In this document: positions 30,151 to 43,545 of the stretch, in pieces | Numbering within the stretch: the first letter of the stretch is position 1 | Layout of the letters: the number at the start of each line of letters is the position of its first letter | Source of the DNA: Apoderus coryli | Taxonomy: Eukaryota; Arthropoda; Insecta; Coleoptera; Attelabidae | DNA length: 64,000 bases | NCBI GenBank assembly: GCA_911728435.2 | Contig: OU452204.1 | Span: 9,734,001 to 9,798,000, forward strand | Reading direction: 5' to 3' | Program-made: the position numbers and the translations under genes | Notes under the pieces: generated by a model | The model's database searches: none | What the model saw: the letters and a program-made list of their open reading frames with translations, nothing else | Told to the model about the DNA's origin: nothing

Positions 30151-31510
30151 ACGCCATACTGAGTTGATTCAGGCTTCTAGTAATATTATTAATTGGAATA
30201 CCGTTAACTATAATACCCATGGGTCCTTCAAGTAATATCTCAGCAAAAACCATTTCCACGTAGAGGTTGAAGAGCATTGGGGATAGAATGCAGCCCTGCC
30301 TGACTCCTTTCTTTATTTCAAATTCCTCTGTTGTTACTGAGTTTTGAAGTCGTATTTGAGCTGTCTGGTGCCAGTATAGATTCGCAATCAGTTTTACATC
30401 TTTGTTGTCCAATCCAAGTTCTTGAAGATATGTTACCAGGAGTTCATGTATTACATTATCAAAAGCCTTCTCATAGTCGATGAAACATATGAAGGCGTTT
30501 TTTCTATGATCAAGGCAGTTTTGCACCAACGCCTGCAGGCTGAAGATGGCCTCTCTGGTTCCAAACCCTTTCTTGAAGCCAAACTGACTAAATCCGCTTA
30601 CCTCTTCGCATTTTCTGTAGAGTCTAGTGTGCATGATTTAAAAAATGGCTCATTAAGCTAATAAACCGATAATCTTTACATCTTTGTACGTTATTCGATT
30701 TTGGTAGGGCTACAAATGTGGAACGAAGCCAGTCTGTGGGGATGTTTCCAGTGTCGCATATCATATTAAAAAATCTAGCTTTTATTTTTACGGTTTGATC
30801 ACTTATGAGATGGAAGGTTTCTGATAGCATGTTGTCTGGTCCTGGAGCTTTATCACTTTTTGATAGCTTTATGGCATTAAGAACTTCACTCTCTAATATG
30901 TATGGGCCGTCCGGTAGATTGTCATCTGGGATTGGTGGATTTTGCGCTCTCTGGTCATCAAAAAGGTTAGCAGTGTAAGTTTTCCACGTTTCCAGCAGTT
31001 TCTCGGGTTTCAGTATTATTTCCTCTTCTTCACTTCGGATGTGGGTTATTGGTGTTTTCTTGTACAGACCTGCGATCTCTTTTATCTTCTTATGGAGATG
31101 AAAGCTATCGCCTATTCGGGTAAGATGTTCGGCTTCCGCACATCGGTCCTCAAGCCATTTCTCCTTCGCAGTTCTGATTTGATTGCGAATTCTTCTCGAT
31201 AGTGTCGGTAGCCAGTTGCGTTTTCATGAATCTTACATTGACTGCGTTTTTCTAGTTCTAGTTCTAGTATTTCCGCGTTCATCCACTCATTTCTTATTAC
31301 GGTGTTCTCTTTTAGTAGATAGGTGTTATTGGCGCTTTCAAAAGCATTTTTGATGTTGGTCCAGCATTTCTCGATGTCGTCTGCGACATTAATACTTGAT
31401 ATTTGTCTGTTAAGATGTTGATCATATTTTGACCTTATGTCGCTGTTTCTAAGTAATTTGGGGTCGAATCTCTTGTTGATTCTTTTCCTTTTGGCCTACG
31501 TAGGTGAAGA
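30130..31510 (-). mobile_element. RTE-like endonuclease/reverse transcriptase LINE, 3'-truncated
   Basis: The minus strand reads from about 31480 through DIEKCWTNIKNAFESANNTY, LNAIKLSKSDKAPGPDNM and MLSETFHLISDQTVKIKARF (30830-30624), then 30634-30110 with CFIDYEKAFDNVIHELLVTY, GVRQGCILSPMLFNLYVEMV and EGPMGIIVNGIPINNI. The frames overlap at about 30630, a single frameshift. The YADD box should follow at about 30150, where the element ends. One of the longest LINE protein stretches in the window. Confidence 0.8.
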
Positions 31511-32928
31511 AAAGAAAGGCCCTTTCGGCAAAAATTTATATACCAAACTACACTTACTTTGAGCAGTTCCATCACATATGGCCATGTCATTTTAAAACAC
31601 CCTGTATATATTTATTGTTATATTGCAATTATTCATCACCGGATGAACTTCTTTCCCTGAGAAATGAGCAACATTACTAGCTTTTTCAATTTTGCTTTAA
31701 AAATCATATTAGCTACTTCAATTTGCAATGAGTTGCTGACTTCAACCCCCATGCCTCTTTAAACTACTCAAATCTGCGCCAGAGTCAATCAAAATTTTCG
31801 CAGAGGACCCGCGAAAACAATGCGCTGTATATTCTCCAAGATTTGGTAAGTTTAAATATTTGGCAACAATTTCAGGCATTTTCCAAACTGATGAATTCCT
31901 ACTACTTGTTTTCAACCCTTTCCGTTTTGGTATTCAAAGAAAAAACGAACTTTTGACCTTAATGCAGAATAATTCCTTTTTTTCCATGTTTCATTTATCA
32001 TACAAACGATTTCGGCTTTTTAGTTTTATTGTCTGGAATACTCATTAAAAACTCTCAAAAATCTACAATTCGTCATGTTTTACTTTAAAATTACCGTAGT
32101 TTTCAAATACATGTCATCTTGTGCTTCAGTAATAAACTGTTCCCGTGATAGAACTTTTGACTTGTTCGCTTTATAGCCGCCCTACTGTCGCTTTAGGAAT
32201 ATGGCATCATCTGTAGAAAAGCATTAATTGTATGACAAATTATTCATTCAAAATGCCGAGATCTTTAACGTTTTTTTTCAATTCATAATAACTCCTACTT
32301 GCAGGCATTGTCTTATAACAGATAATCATGCAGGTTTAAGAGTAATTATTATAAATACTTAATCGATTACTTTGAGGCGTATTTTTTTAATATTATATAT
32401 TATATGTATATATTTCATGTTAGTTACTAACAACAAAGATTAATTTGTGTACATTAATCTTTGCTAACAATTAAAATACCTTGATATATATATTGGAATT
32501 GAAGAAAATATTAAATCGTACCGCGCGAAATTTTGAATTATGGCCACGCCCAACAACCAATCAACGGAAAGTGGGGTGAGCAGTTTATTATAAGCACAGA
32601 GAAGCTAACTTCACGAAAGTTTAATAGCGAACCATTGATCGATACTAGAGATGTGGTGTGATAAACCAATAACACATCTACTTTATATGTTATTGCACCA
32701 TACATACACAATTAACTAGACCATGTCATTAGATAAATTCACGCTCCTTATGGAATTGAATTGCCAGTGAGAAATGCTTTATAGCCAATAAATTCAAGTA
32801 TGTCAAAATATGCAAGTGAGGTGAGTGGCAGGTGATGTCACATCATTCCAGCTAATCGGAGTCGTAGAAGGATAATGCCTAATATAATACCATTGTCTTT
32901 AAAAGTTTATAAAGACAATGATTATACC
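31511..32928. other. Gene-free stretch
   Basis: An acaccctgtatat end-like motif at about 31600 and the 32434-32463 footprint are the only recognised structures. Confidence 0.45.
32434..32463. repeat. 30-bp palindromic insertion with perfect 7-bp duplication (excision footprint)
   Basis: Eleven bases CAAAGATTAAT (left end of the 9525-12746 element) are joined without filler to 19 bases TTGTGTACATTAATCTTTG (its right end). CTAACAA flanks both sides (32427-32433 and 32464-32470). Confidence 0.75.
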
Positions 32929-33104
32929 ATTGTGTTTATTATAATATAGTGTGTCAGCGCTTGGTTAGTATCTGTCAACTAACAACAGATGGCGGTATCA
33001 TATACAAGAAATTTATTAATGAACGACTGAAGTTGATAACGCCGTCTGTTGTTAGATGATGGTACTAACCAAGCGCTGACACACTATATTATAATAAACA
33101 CAAT
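32929..33104. mobile_element. 176-bp MITE with about 68-bp inverted repeats and 9-bp target duplication
   Basis: Begins ATTGTGTTTATTATAATATA and ends in its reverse complement. The arms extend inward through gtgtcagcgcttggttagta. GATTATACC flanks both ends exactly (32920-32928 and 33105-33113). A 9-bp duplication suggests Mutator-like mobilisation (inference). A separate hairpin, cattgtcttta facing taaagacaatg, lies immediately upstream at about 32891-32920. Confidence 0.75.
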
Positions 33105-33523
33105 GATTATACCTACCAATTTCTACAAACTGTAACATACATAGATACGCTGGCTGGATGTCAATTCCATGACAAGATGCCAATAATTGAAAAAAAAACA
33201 TACAAAAACAAATTTATAGATAATCATATTGCGGTTCAATTTTAAAAAATAAGCGTTAGCCACTCAGGAGATAGCGCACATCGATACTATATTGTAAAAT
33301 TCGGTAGCTACATTGTCTAAAGAAATAAATATCCAATATTGTTTTATGGCACATACAAAATCAAAAACGAAGAAGAAGAATGTACAAGGCCATTATTCGA
33401 GGAGAGAGAGAGAGAAGAACTTCTCTTCTTTCAAAGACTAAACCTAAAATCGTCTTTGAAGAAGACTGAACCTACAATAAATTTGAAAACATTGAGATTG
33501 GGAAAATATTTTTAAATTACAAA

Positions 33524-34331
33524 ATGCTCTATTATAGAACCATTTCAAAACAAATTAATAACACTATTCGAAATAACTCACGTTTTTTATCAATACCAGC
33601 AGCGCAAGCTATAGAGCTACCACAGAATTCAGGTATTTAGTTCATTCCTAAAAATACTAGTATAGGTTTCAAAGACCCTCTATTTTTTAGTCGAAGTAAA
33701 TGATAAAAATGTCCTAAATGATCCAGACTATTTTAAAGTACACAACTTATTCACTGTAAAAGATTTGTTTGATGCCAGAGTGCATTATGGACATCGTGAA
33801 GGTTCATTGGACGAAAGAATGTTACCCTACGTATATGGCAGCCGTTTTGGTCACATTATTTTTGATTTGGACAAAACCGCAGAGCATTTACGATTAGCAC
33901 TTAATATAGCTGCACATATCGCTTACAGAGATGGTATAATTTGTTTCTTTTGCCGTGGGCCACAACATTCTCACCTGGTTGAGAAAACTGCTAAAGAATG
34001 TAAAGAATTTGCGCATACGCGCTTCTGGCGTGGAGGCATATTTACGAACTCTACCAAACAATTTCAAGCTGTGACGAGATTACCAGATTTATGTATATTT
34101 TTTAACACTTTAAACACAATTCTCACTCAACATACTGGTGTAAGAGATGCAGCAAAATTGAATATTCCTACAATAGGTATTGTTGATTCGAATTGTAATC
34201 CAAATTTGATTACGTATCCAGTGGCAGGTAATGATGATTCTAAAGAATCGATTGAATTGTATTGTAGATTATTTAAAAATGCTATACTTAGAGGTAAGGA
34301 AAAACGAAAAGAACATAATATCAATTTGTAA
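33524..34331 (+). CDS. mRpS2: Mitochondrial small ribosomal subunit protein uS2m (mRpS2)
   Basis: Exon 1 at 33524-33632 and exon 2 at 33691-34331 join across a 58-bp GT-AG intron, restoring one codon (Val), to give 249 residues. The N-terminus (MLYYRTISKQINNTIRNNSR) is basic and lacks acidic residues, as expected of a mitochondrial targeting peptide. The body shows uS2-family signatures: DLFDARVHYGHREGSLDERM, FDLDKTAEHLRLALN, GPQHSHLVEKTAKEC and NIPTIGIVDSNCNPNLITYP. The protein belongs to the head/body junction of the mitochondrial 28S subunit. Length is slightly short of, but compatible with, insect orthologues. The frame is intact. The start was chosen as the first ATG that precedes the targeting-like segment and splices in phase. 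Confidence 0.92.
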
Positions 34332-34689
34332 TAATTAGTCTCTACATATTTCGTAATGTACATATTTTATTGATCTTTGTATAAAAATGAAACAGTCCAG
34401 TGTTACTAAACTGTATTTTTATTTCTTATCAGTTCCTGTGTATCCTTCTTATTTAGTTACTTATTTATACAAACTAGCATACCTACACCTATTCTGTTTT
34501 TTTTTTATATTCCATGTCGATAGCATTGCAGAGTATTTTATGTCAGTGTATTCGTAAAACACAACTAGGCCATTTTCAATTTCCATGGTGACTGAAGAAA
34601 CGGTAAGACCTAGTATAAAAAGAATGGCATACATATTCAAACTGTGTTGGTCTTTTTCGTAGTTGCCCTAACACACATGTGGAATCTAG

Positions 34690-35770
34690 GATTTGGTTCT
34701 TATAAATTTCCCAAAGAATTAAAAAAATCTATGACAACACGAAGTTTTTGATATATTGCAGGCCCCTATTAATGGTTCTGGTTTCATAATTTGTGCGAAC
34801 ATATGGAATTCTGACTAGATTGGTACCTATATCTTGCGATGTAACTGTTCCAATAAGTAGGGACAGTCAATTCCACTATTAATAAGTTACAAATCCCAAC
34901 ATCTTACTCTCAATCCGTGAGATCTCATTTAAATGGAAATTAAAAGTCAAAGCATCAATTATAAAAATTCCAAGATCCTTGACAAGGGCAGATCTTTCCA
35001 GAACATTGTCATCCAGGGTGTAATTTAATTATACAGGATTGGTCAACTGGTCCTAGTGAAAGTAACTTATATTCAGTGGGAGTTTATCTGAGCACACCAT
35101 CTACATCGGTACAAAGCAAAAATGTACAACAGAGTTCCTTATCACACACCTATACAACTTCATATCATCCGCGAAGAGCAAGTATTAGGTAACTATTTAA
35201 TTAACAGCAATATAATTAATCTAGCAACAATGAGAGGGGCCAACGTACTTACTACCCTGTGGCGTGTTCCACTATACTATACATATTGAGATCACGGTGT
35301 TAAATATAAAAAGAAAAAACTTTATCAAATCTCTTCATGAAAACCGATACCGAAGAATGGTCCAACTTATCAAAATTAAAGGGTTTGGAAAAGTCGGTAC
35401 AATAGCATCTACCTGAAAACCACCTTAAGAAATACGTCCTGCAAAAATGTCGTTATATTAGTTACAGTAGAGCTTCCATAAAAAAAATAAAATTTTCATC
35501 TGAAAGCATATTTTATTTTCTGTTGCTATCTCAAATACCTTAGAAAAGCTGGGCAAGATTGAAATTGGGCGATAATTCCCAATTCCATCAAAGTCACTAG
35601 ACTTGCTAACCTGACAAGTTCTTGCACTATTCAACCTGTTACGAAAAGTATTAGATGCAAGGGACAGATTAAATCATTAAAAATAGACCTCAACTCTGCA
35701 ATAATAAAACTCATAAACGGTTTATTAACATTCAGAATTGGTTCTAAAGAGGACCAACCCTGAGTATAAA
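34690..35770 (-). mobile_element. Badly decayed non-LTR retrotransposon (Jockey-like)
   Basis: Minus-strand fragments in shifting frames: FSKPFDKLDHSSVSVFMKRF at about 35340, a NTPQGSKY-like box at about 35270, and TLDDNVLERSALVKDLGIFI with FNFHLNEI at about 35020-34920, the segment after the RT palm. No long open frame remains. Confidence 0.6.
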
Positions 35771-37884
35771 TATTCATTCATACAAGAGAAAAAAAATCGT
35801 ATCACTATTATGTGTCATACCTATTGTGAAAATTATGAACCGCATCTAATTTTTGATTATTTGAATTATTATCCTTTATATAGCGAACATTAAACTCTCC
35901 TGCAAAGAATTGCTTTGACAATAATAATAATTAAATAGCGATTCTATAAATCAAAAAGTTGTTAGGGTTTCAGTTGGTTCAACATGATAATCCAAAATAT
36001 ATCAAACTGATATTATGTGATCCTAAAGATCCAGGTATTATCAGCATGGTTTTAATAATCATAAATCCGCGACATACTTACTTCGGTGTTCAGTATTTAG
36101 TATCCAGAGGAGCATTTAGATTTATCTTCTCATATTTGTTAGAGAGCCCAAACTATCAATGTAGGTACATGTATTTTCTGATCAAATAATTGCCATCAGG
36201 AAGCAATCTGGATCTTTTTTGTTCAATATACTTATTAATACCCTTCCTGAGGGTATTCAAAACGGACTGTACTTTCCGCGGATGATTTCAAGATATATTG
36301 GTGACTATTCTATTTCAGATTTCGATAGTGTCAACCAATCTTGTTACTCCGATTACGCCATATTATTTGATCAACGGTATCAAATACGAGGTTTTGGGAT
36401 TAGCGAATAATACTTTTATTAGGTATTCCCATAACATTGATATTCAAAAGATAATTTTTTCGTACCATTTTAAGCTTTGGAATTATGCAACACGTTATCG
36501 ATGTATAACTGATTATGTTAAAGTACTTATAGTAATTTCGATAATACAAGACAATTATTCTCCTGCAGCTGTCCAATCAAAAAATAGACTGCAGATGCTT
36601 TGGTTTGATATTTGTTACAAACAGTCAGATTACGTTATCGAATTTGACATCTGTTAGTTATTTACTGTGTTTAATTAAGTAAAATATTTTTTTCCTAAAG
36701 TGTTTATAGTTGATATCTGTTGTTTTCATATACTCACAAAATAATCTAGCCAAATACTATTCGTCAATTAAAATAATACGGGTTATACATCTCAAACTTC
36801 CTACATAACAACAAATCGTGTCAGTTTGACAGATAATCCTCCCGTGGTCAATTATGCAACAACATTGTACAACCGATTATTTTAAAGTACTTATAGTATT
36901 ACTACGAACTTAAATCTTAATTATTCTGAATGATAAAGCTACAATTATTGTAATAGTTATTTACCTACGCTCGTAGGAAAAGAAACATTACCAAATCTCA
37001 TATTGTTTGACATATTAAGTATTAAATAAAAAATAAATAAATTATATATGCAGATGTTAAAGGGAGATCCATGGAAAGATGTTAAAAGTGTACAGGAACA
37101 ATTGTTTAAATCGTTCGAATATTTATCTGTACTACTGTCATATTTTTTTAGACAGTTAAATATTTTGTTGTATTAAGAAAATTTGCTTAGGTGGTTACAT
37201 TTTTAAAAAACCACAAAACACATTTAAAATTTTCACTTCTGATGCTAAAACCATGCAGGAATCCATTAGTCCATTCCCTGGAAGATGATGGAAATTTCGC
37301 ATGCAGCGTTTTAGGATGTTAGGTATTATAATGACGAAATTTTAATAAATGGAGAATAAAAGCTTTTATAGCAACAGTCTCGTTATTTTATAGCCAGACT
37401 TTTATGCCCTTGGAGCCCTTTTTATGTACTTAAGTATATAAGAAATTGTTAAGTAATTTAAAAGTAAAATAAATGTCACAAGAAAATAAATAAGTCCAAT
37501 CACCAAATAAAAGTAAATTTCTAAACTGGTAATTTTAATAGAGAATAAGTATAAAAAATAGTTGTTAGTAATAAAGGAAACAGAAAATTATTATATTGTC
37601 CTGTCTTCACCTGAATTATAGACCAACACCATATTCGTTCTAAACTACATAACACATTTTTAATCGGTTTTACCCATCTGAAAGAAAGATAATTAGTAAC
37701 TTACTCAATATTCCATGCATTCAAGTCGATATAAAGGCGTATGCAACTTCAAGTTTCTGCGATATATTTTGAGTATTACAAATTAAATAAAAATAACTAA
37801 ATAAATATTAGTTAAAAAATAAATAAAAACAAGAATTTAGAAATAATGTAACTAATTAAAACATATTCATTTTATACTGAAAAA
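35771..37884. other. Gene-free stretch
   Basis: Several short plus-strand open frames occur at 35959-36657, but none shows a recognisable domain or plausible splice context. Confidence 0.45.
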
Positions 37885-40255
37885 CTATCCTATATCTACC
37901 TCCTCAAGTTTTTTGCTGTCTCTCAATTTGAACAAAATTTCTGGTCCTAACATCTTTAAGCCACTGAAAACAAAGATATAATTAATTAAAAACACATACA
38001 CGGTCTCTGCTTGGCGAAACTATTTCATAACAGGGAAGTAACATCAGCACATTAAATGAAGGTTTACTAACATTTTGTAAAGCATGGGCCAATAGACAGA
38101 AATATAGACCAGTGACAGTATTGGAGGTATACTAATCCATGCCTCACTGATATTATTAGCTATAGCAACAACGCTTAAATATCCACATCTTTCTGCTGTC
38201 ATTCTTTTATCAGTGGGTTGAACGTTAATGTTATATTTCTAAAATACACAAAATTAATGTTAAATAATTTGAATTGTTTATAGTAAATCTTACCTTTCCT
38301 TCTTTTTCGGTAAAACTTTCCGCCAAAAAGTTTGTAAATGTCGGTCCTGGACATAGTAGTGACACGTGTATATTTGACTGCGCTTTTTCAGTTCTTAGTG
38401 CATTAAAGTAACCCTGCGACAAGTAAGTAACTAATGAAAGTGAGTAAAATATGCATCATCGATCAAAATTAATACTAACTTAAAGACAAAATAATTATTC
38501 TTACATGAATAGCATGTTTCGTGCCGGTATAAGTACCTGAGAACGGTACTCCAATAACTCCAGCTAAACTAGACACAACTGCAATGTTGCCACTACCACT
38601 TTTATTAAAATGCTCCAAGGCCACTCGTGTCAAATTTACCACAGCAAACACGTTTAATTCAAACATCTGCCTATCAACACCAATTTCGGTAGTTTCCCAC
38701 ATAGCTCTTTGTGATCTACCCGCATTATTGACTAATATATCCACTGTTCCAAAATGACGTAAGGCATGTTGAAAATGCATTTTGTGTGACAAGATATCTG
38801 TCACATCCATGGGTATTACAAGGATGTCTTTGTCTTCAAGTTGGCTTTTAGATATATCTAAAATTACAAATTATATAGGTACCTTATAGAATATAAATAA
38901 CAAAATATAATTGGTGTAGAAATTTTCGGGATGATTGGGTGTAAATTTTGTGAGAGTTCACAACAGAAATTCCTGAGTTGGAATAATTCATACTCGTTAG
39001 CGAATGAATGCTGATGGTGAGACCAGGTATAGTAGCTAAGAAAGCCAGCAAATAATTAAATCATCCCGAATCCGTTTTAATTGCGTTCCAGTATGTTCAA
39101 TAATATTCGTATCTTCCATCCATCTATTCATCCAAAAAATCTTCCTTACTTAATTATTGCTCTATTATGACGAATAAGGGGTTATAGTTTTTTCAAATGA
39201 ACAATCTAACTAACTTCTAGGTACTCCTGCTAATTTTTGTGTCAAAATGTTTTTTAATCTTATTTATGAAGGCTTTTTGAACGTGTCCAATGCCCTTGAT
39301 ATTCATGTTACAAAACCTGAGAACAGCATAGATGACCAACCGAGAAAAGGCAGACTACATGGTCGCTTTTTGTATATTATCCTTACCAACCTTGAACTAA
39401 CTTGAAGTTTACGGTACCTACCTACCTACTTTGAGTAATATTTAAGAGCTGAATATTTCTAGAGTTTATTAAAGTTAGTTAGGTAACATAAAATTGGGGA
39501 CTGTAGGTACCTATTATGTTTAATTATATAAGTTTGGCGTCATCATGTTTTTATAAAGAACAATTCGTTATTTATGTAAACATGTTAAATGCCTAAGTAG
39601 ATAATTGAATCTAATTTTATTTGATATGGTAGGTTCCATATTAGGTAGGCACGTTATGTTTTACTAAAAATATTTGTCCAACGTTCGATCTTATTTTGGA
39701 AAATTAGGTAGGTACCTATAGGTATAACTACCAGGTAGGTATTTATAAATAAATAATTGGATTTACACTGGGATTACAAATTAGCATCCCTGGATAAGTG
39801 GAAGCTATTAATCGTTAACTTACCAATGCATTGTTTTTTAACTCTTTGTAGTTCTTCATTTCGTCTAGCAGTAATAATTAATTTTACACCATTTTTTGCA
39901 AATTCATAGGCTATATGTTCACCTATACCACTTGAAGCGCCTGTTATAAATGCAACTTTTCCTTTTAACCGTCCTAAAACACATCAATAGTACTTACTAT
40001 TAGTGATCCAGAAATTAGAGTACCTATCAAAATTAATTTTGTCAAGCAATAGGTTTATCGTTATGAGGAGACTTATTATTGTTTGGTTTAATTATTGTAT
40101 TTTTAAGAATTTTAATAACTAGGTATCTACTTACGTGGTGATTTGCCAAATTTTTCATAAAACGCTAACAAAACATCACAATCCAGAAAAACCGTGGCAA
40201 CTGCATAAAATGCAAAATAAGCAATGACACCACTAATTGCTAAAGTTAAAAACAT
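37885..40255 (-). CDS. Short-chain dehydrogenase/reductase, DHRS7-like
   Basis: Six minus-strand exons with GT-AG introns: 40255-40135, 39973-39824, 38857-38505, 38413-38294, 38238-38072 and 37963-37885; together 990 nt, 329 residues. A hydrophobic N-terminus (about 1-23) suggests an ER-membrane anchor. Classical SDR features: cofactor motif TGASSGIG (51-58), NNAG (134-137), catalytic tetrad Asn159, Ser187, Tyr200 and Lys204 in YTGTK, then CPGP after the active site. The C-terminus ends KLEEVDIG-stop. The family reduces carbonyls of steroids, retinoids or other lipids with NAD(P)H; the substrate here is unknown. The long second intron (38858-39823) includes a LINE 3'-end copy at 38930-39065. 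The frame is intact throughout. Related SDR families (RDH, HSD11B) are possible, but the C-terminal pattern fits DHRS7 best. Confidence 0.9.
38930..39065 (+). repeat. Copy of a LINE 3'-terminal sequence in a DHRS7-like intron
   Basis: cacaacagaaattcctgagt and ttcatactcgttagcg here match, in opposite orientation, 45180-45245, directly downstream of the zinc-finger tail of the LINE at 45215-45610. It is probably a severely 5'-truncated insertion of the same family. Confidence 0.6.
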
Positions 40256-40970
40256 ACTAAACAGAAGCAGTATGCACGTATTATAATCTGAATATTATGT
40301 TGTTATAATGAATTTTTGAAAATATAATCGCGTAAGTACCTAATTTGTTACTACTTTTTATTTGACTAACACAAGAATTTTTATCCATCCAAAAGTTCAC
40401 ATCGTATATTCTTTAGTTTAATAATTATTATTCTTTGTTTTTATTTAATTAAGTATTGATTCAACACAAACTCTAATTGAGCCTAAAATTGTATTTATTA
40501 TAGGTATATATCACGTTGCTCTCTGCTTCGGAGCTGTGTAGGTTATGACCTAAACAAAAAATGCAAATAAAAATAGGTACCTACACACTTATCACATAAA
40601 TATCTTCACAGCTTAGGTATATCGTAAACTGAGCTATCTTTATATATTGATATACGAGGTGGGGCTATAACATAACGAGATTATTATGTAAAACATTTTT
40701 TATTTATTTATTATACATTTTAGTTAATTACTTTCAATATAACTCACTCCTCTATTCCTGCTCCATGCAAATTTTCCGAAATAGTGCTGCTAGTTCGAGT
40801 TCAGGACGCCTGCCGCCTTTTTTCCAACTACAACGCACTTAAATCTTCTTCACTAATGCATATTAGGAAAAAGAAATCCAGTACTTTTCTAAGGAAAATC
40901 TTTAAGTCATACTTTCGTAGAAATGACAAAAATACCTTAAAATCTCGCCAGTTCTGATTTCAAGATTTAA
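40256..40970. other. Gene-free stretch upstream of the DHRS7-like gene
   Basis: Presumably includes the promoter of the minus-strand SDR gene. No specific element is recognised. Confidence 0.4.
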
Positions 40971-40979
40971 AAATCTTTC

Positions 40980-41245
40980 TTTCCTCTTGGAGTGGCAATA
41001 TGTAACATTGTTTCTTTCACTGGGTGGAAATGTCCTCAGATACATGAATACTCCCTGGTGAGGCTCAGAATAGTTTGCACGAGATTAGGGAGTTGGGGGT
41101 TACATTTGATGAGGAATTGACATTCATTCCTCCCATTGAACATAGTTGCTTCCGCTTCAGAGTCGCTGGGATTTATCATTAGGAATAGCCAATGCTTTCA
41201 AGATATGGATACATTGAACGGCTTACGTTAGATTCAAACTAGAAA
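40980..41245 (+). mobile_element. Non-LTR retrotransposon fragment
   Basis: Plus-strand translation shows IRELGVTFDEELTFIPPIEH and, in another frame, SLGFIIRNSQCFQDMDTLN, the post-RT region of Jockey-like elements. It lies just upstream of a longer copy. Confidence 0.6.
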
Positions 41246-41249
41246 TAAA

Positions 41250-42985
41250 CGCTTATTTATTATTATTATTTCAGGGAGTATTATGGAATCAAAACAAAGG
41301 AATAATATACTCCATCTGATTTATAATTTTTATATGTATAGTTATGTGGAGCTTTGTGAATTTTTTGAATCACTTATATACAACCAAAATTCAAAAATTG
41401 TAATAGTGGGCGATCTTAATTTACATTTTAACGAAAATAATTCTGAGACTGGTTCACGTATGTCGGCAGTAATAGGGATATGATGGCCATGCTCGACCTA
41501 ACTCAGCACAACGGTGTGTTGAATGGTCACGGCTAATTTTAACTGTGAAGTTATCCCAAATGTATCACCTGTTGTTGTCGAGGACGCTCACCATCCTGCA
41601 TTACAAATTTTATTTCATGCAAAAATGGATATCATAGAGACTTTAAAATGAATAGTAGTGAAAAACGTTACAACTTTCGTCGGACCAATTTTATTGTTCT
41701 GTATGAGCGAATCTACGAATTGGATTGGTCTTTCCTGGACAACATTAATGACGTGAATGAGGCTGTTGGGCGGTTTTACGAACGTCTTTGATGCATGTGT
41801 TCCTGTTTTCACAAACCGTTCTAGAAAGTTTTCCTACCCTGCTTGGTTTTCGCAGGACATAATCCGTGATCTGAAAATTAAAGCTAAATATCTAGAAAAA
41901 TAGAGAAACACTGGTTCAATGTTCTACTATAACTTGTACAAGTCTTTAAGGTGTAAAACAAAGCACGACATAGAGCTATCATATGGCCAATATTTATTGA
42001 ATATACAGGACAACATCAGAAGCGAATAGACACTATTTACACGGATTTCTCTAAAGCATTCGATAGAGTGGATCATACAATTTTAACAACAAAATTAGTT
42101 AATATGGGATTTAGTCAGGATGTGGGAGAAATTATGAATTCATATTTGCGCTCTCGATCGTCATACGTGGAGTATGGAGGGTTCAGATTCATGGCTACCA
42201 GTGGTGCCCCACAGGGGAGTATTCTGGCTCCATTGTTGTTTTCAATTTATATTAATATCACGGCTAATCTTCAGAGTAGATATTTGCTGATGACCTGAAG
42301 ATATTCCGCATGATAGAGGACCGCAGCGATTGTCCCCGATTACAGGAGGACCTAGATGAATTGGTGCAATGGTGTACATTCAATGGAATTCCACTCAATA
42401 AACGCAAATGTAAATCCGTAACATTTACCAGACAACGGAATCCCATTGACTGGCATTATAACATTGGCAGTGCCGTCCTTGAAAAGTGCGAGAGTCTGCG
42501 GGATCTGGGTGTTTGGGTTGATAGTGATTTATCCTTCAACCATCACATTCAAGAAATTACTGCTGATGCGATGCGTAGCCTGGGTTTTGTTGTGCGTTCG
42601 ACCGCGGGGACTGGTTAGGTCCAAGTTGGAGTATGCATCTGTTGTATGGTCCCCAATCTACCAAGTATACATAAACCAGATTGAGAGCGTCTAGCGAAAA
42701 TTTTTGAAATACATATTTTAAAATTCATGGGAGGTACCCTTTCAGGGGTTATGATCATCGGTTGTTGCTGTCGTGTTTCGGGTTTCAGTCATTGAATTCC
42801 AGAAGAGTTTCTGCATTTCAGATATTTCTGTTCAAGATCTTGAATGCGAGTATCGATTGTTCTCGACTGTCGACGGATGTGAGCCTGAATGTGCTTCAAT
42901 TCAATGCCCGATCTGTTAATCTGTTTCGCGTCCCGCAGACCCACACGAATTTTGAAGGCATGGCTTATTTAAATTGAGGGTTATT
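41250..42985 (+). mobile_element. Jockey-like LINE with endonuclease and RT remains
   Basis: Endonuclease residue KIVIVGDLNLHFNENNSE lies at 41395-41450. After several breaks come SYPAWFSQDIIRDLKIKAKY (41830), IYTDFSKAFDRVDHTILTTK (42035), SGAPQGSILAPLLFSIYIN (42205), LDELVQWCTFNGIPLNKRKC (42353) and RSKLEYASVVWSPIYQVYI (42616), up to about 42976. Multiple frameshifts and stops show it is dead, and the YADD box is damaged by a frame change near 42290. Confidence 0.8.
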
Positions 42986-43545
42986 ACCTCGAATATACTA
43001 AAGGTGAAGGCACGAAATATATATTTAAATTAAAAAAAATGCTGGAGCATAGCGGACGAACACGGCTGGTTTTACCTACGCAAGGTATTTTGTTTAATTT
43101 AGCAGGGCCTCAGTCTAATTCAGTAGAATCAAGCCGAGGCATAGGTCCGACTGATACGGACGAATTCGTTTCGCTTTTATTATGAGCTCGTCAAAGTACC
43201 AAAATCGTAATCCATCTACAATATCGGTCTGTTTTTAAGCACAGCGAGATATACACCATCAGATATATGTAAACCATACCATCATAGCAATGCATATCCC
43301 ACCATACAGAGACCGACAAAATCCAATGTCCAGATTCCCTCATCTTTTCTAAGAATGATATGCCACTGTAGTCTTAATTCTAATTTTTCAGGAAAAATAT
43401 CCATGTTTCCCTATGCTAGAATAACAATAAGGAAATGATTTGGAGTGAGACTTTCTACATCAGACGAAACATATGTTAGAGGTCTGTTGTTGGCAGTAGT
43501 TTCTACTTCTGTAAGCAATATACGTAGAACTTCAAATTTATTTAA

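Noticed and set aside
35959..36657. Overlapping plus-strand open frames of 63-119 residues
   Set aside because: Overlapping frames without domain similarity or clear splice sites; chance frames are likely.
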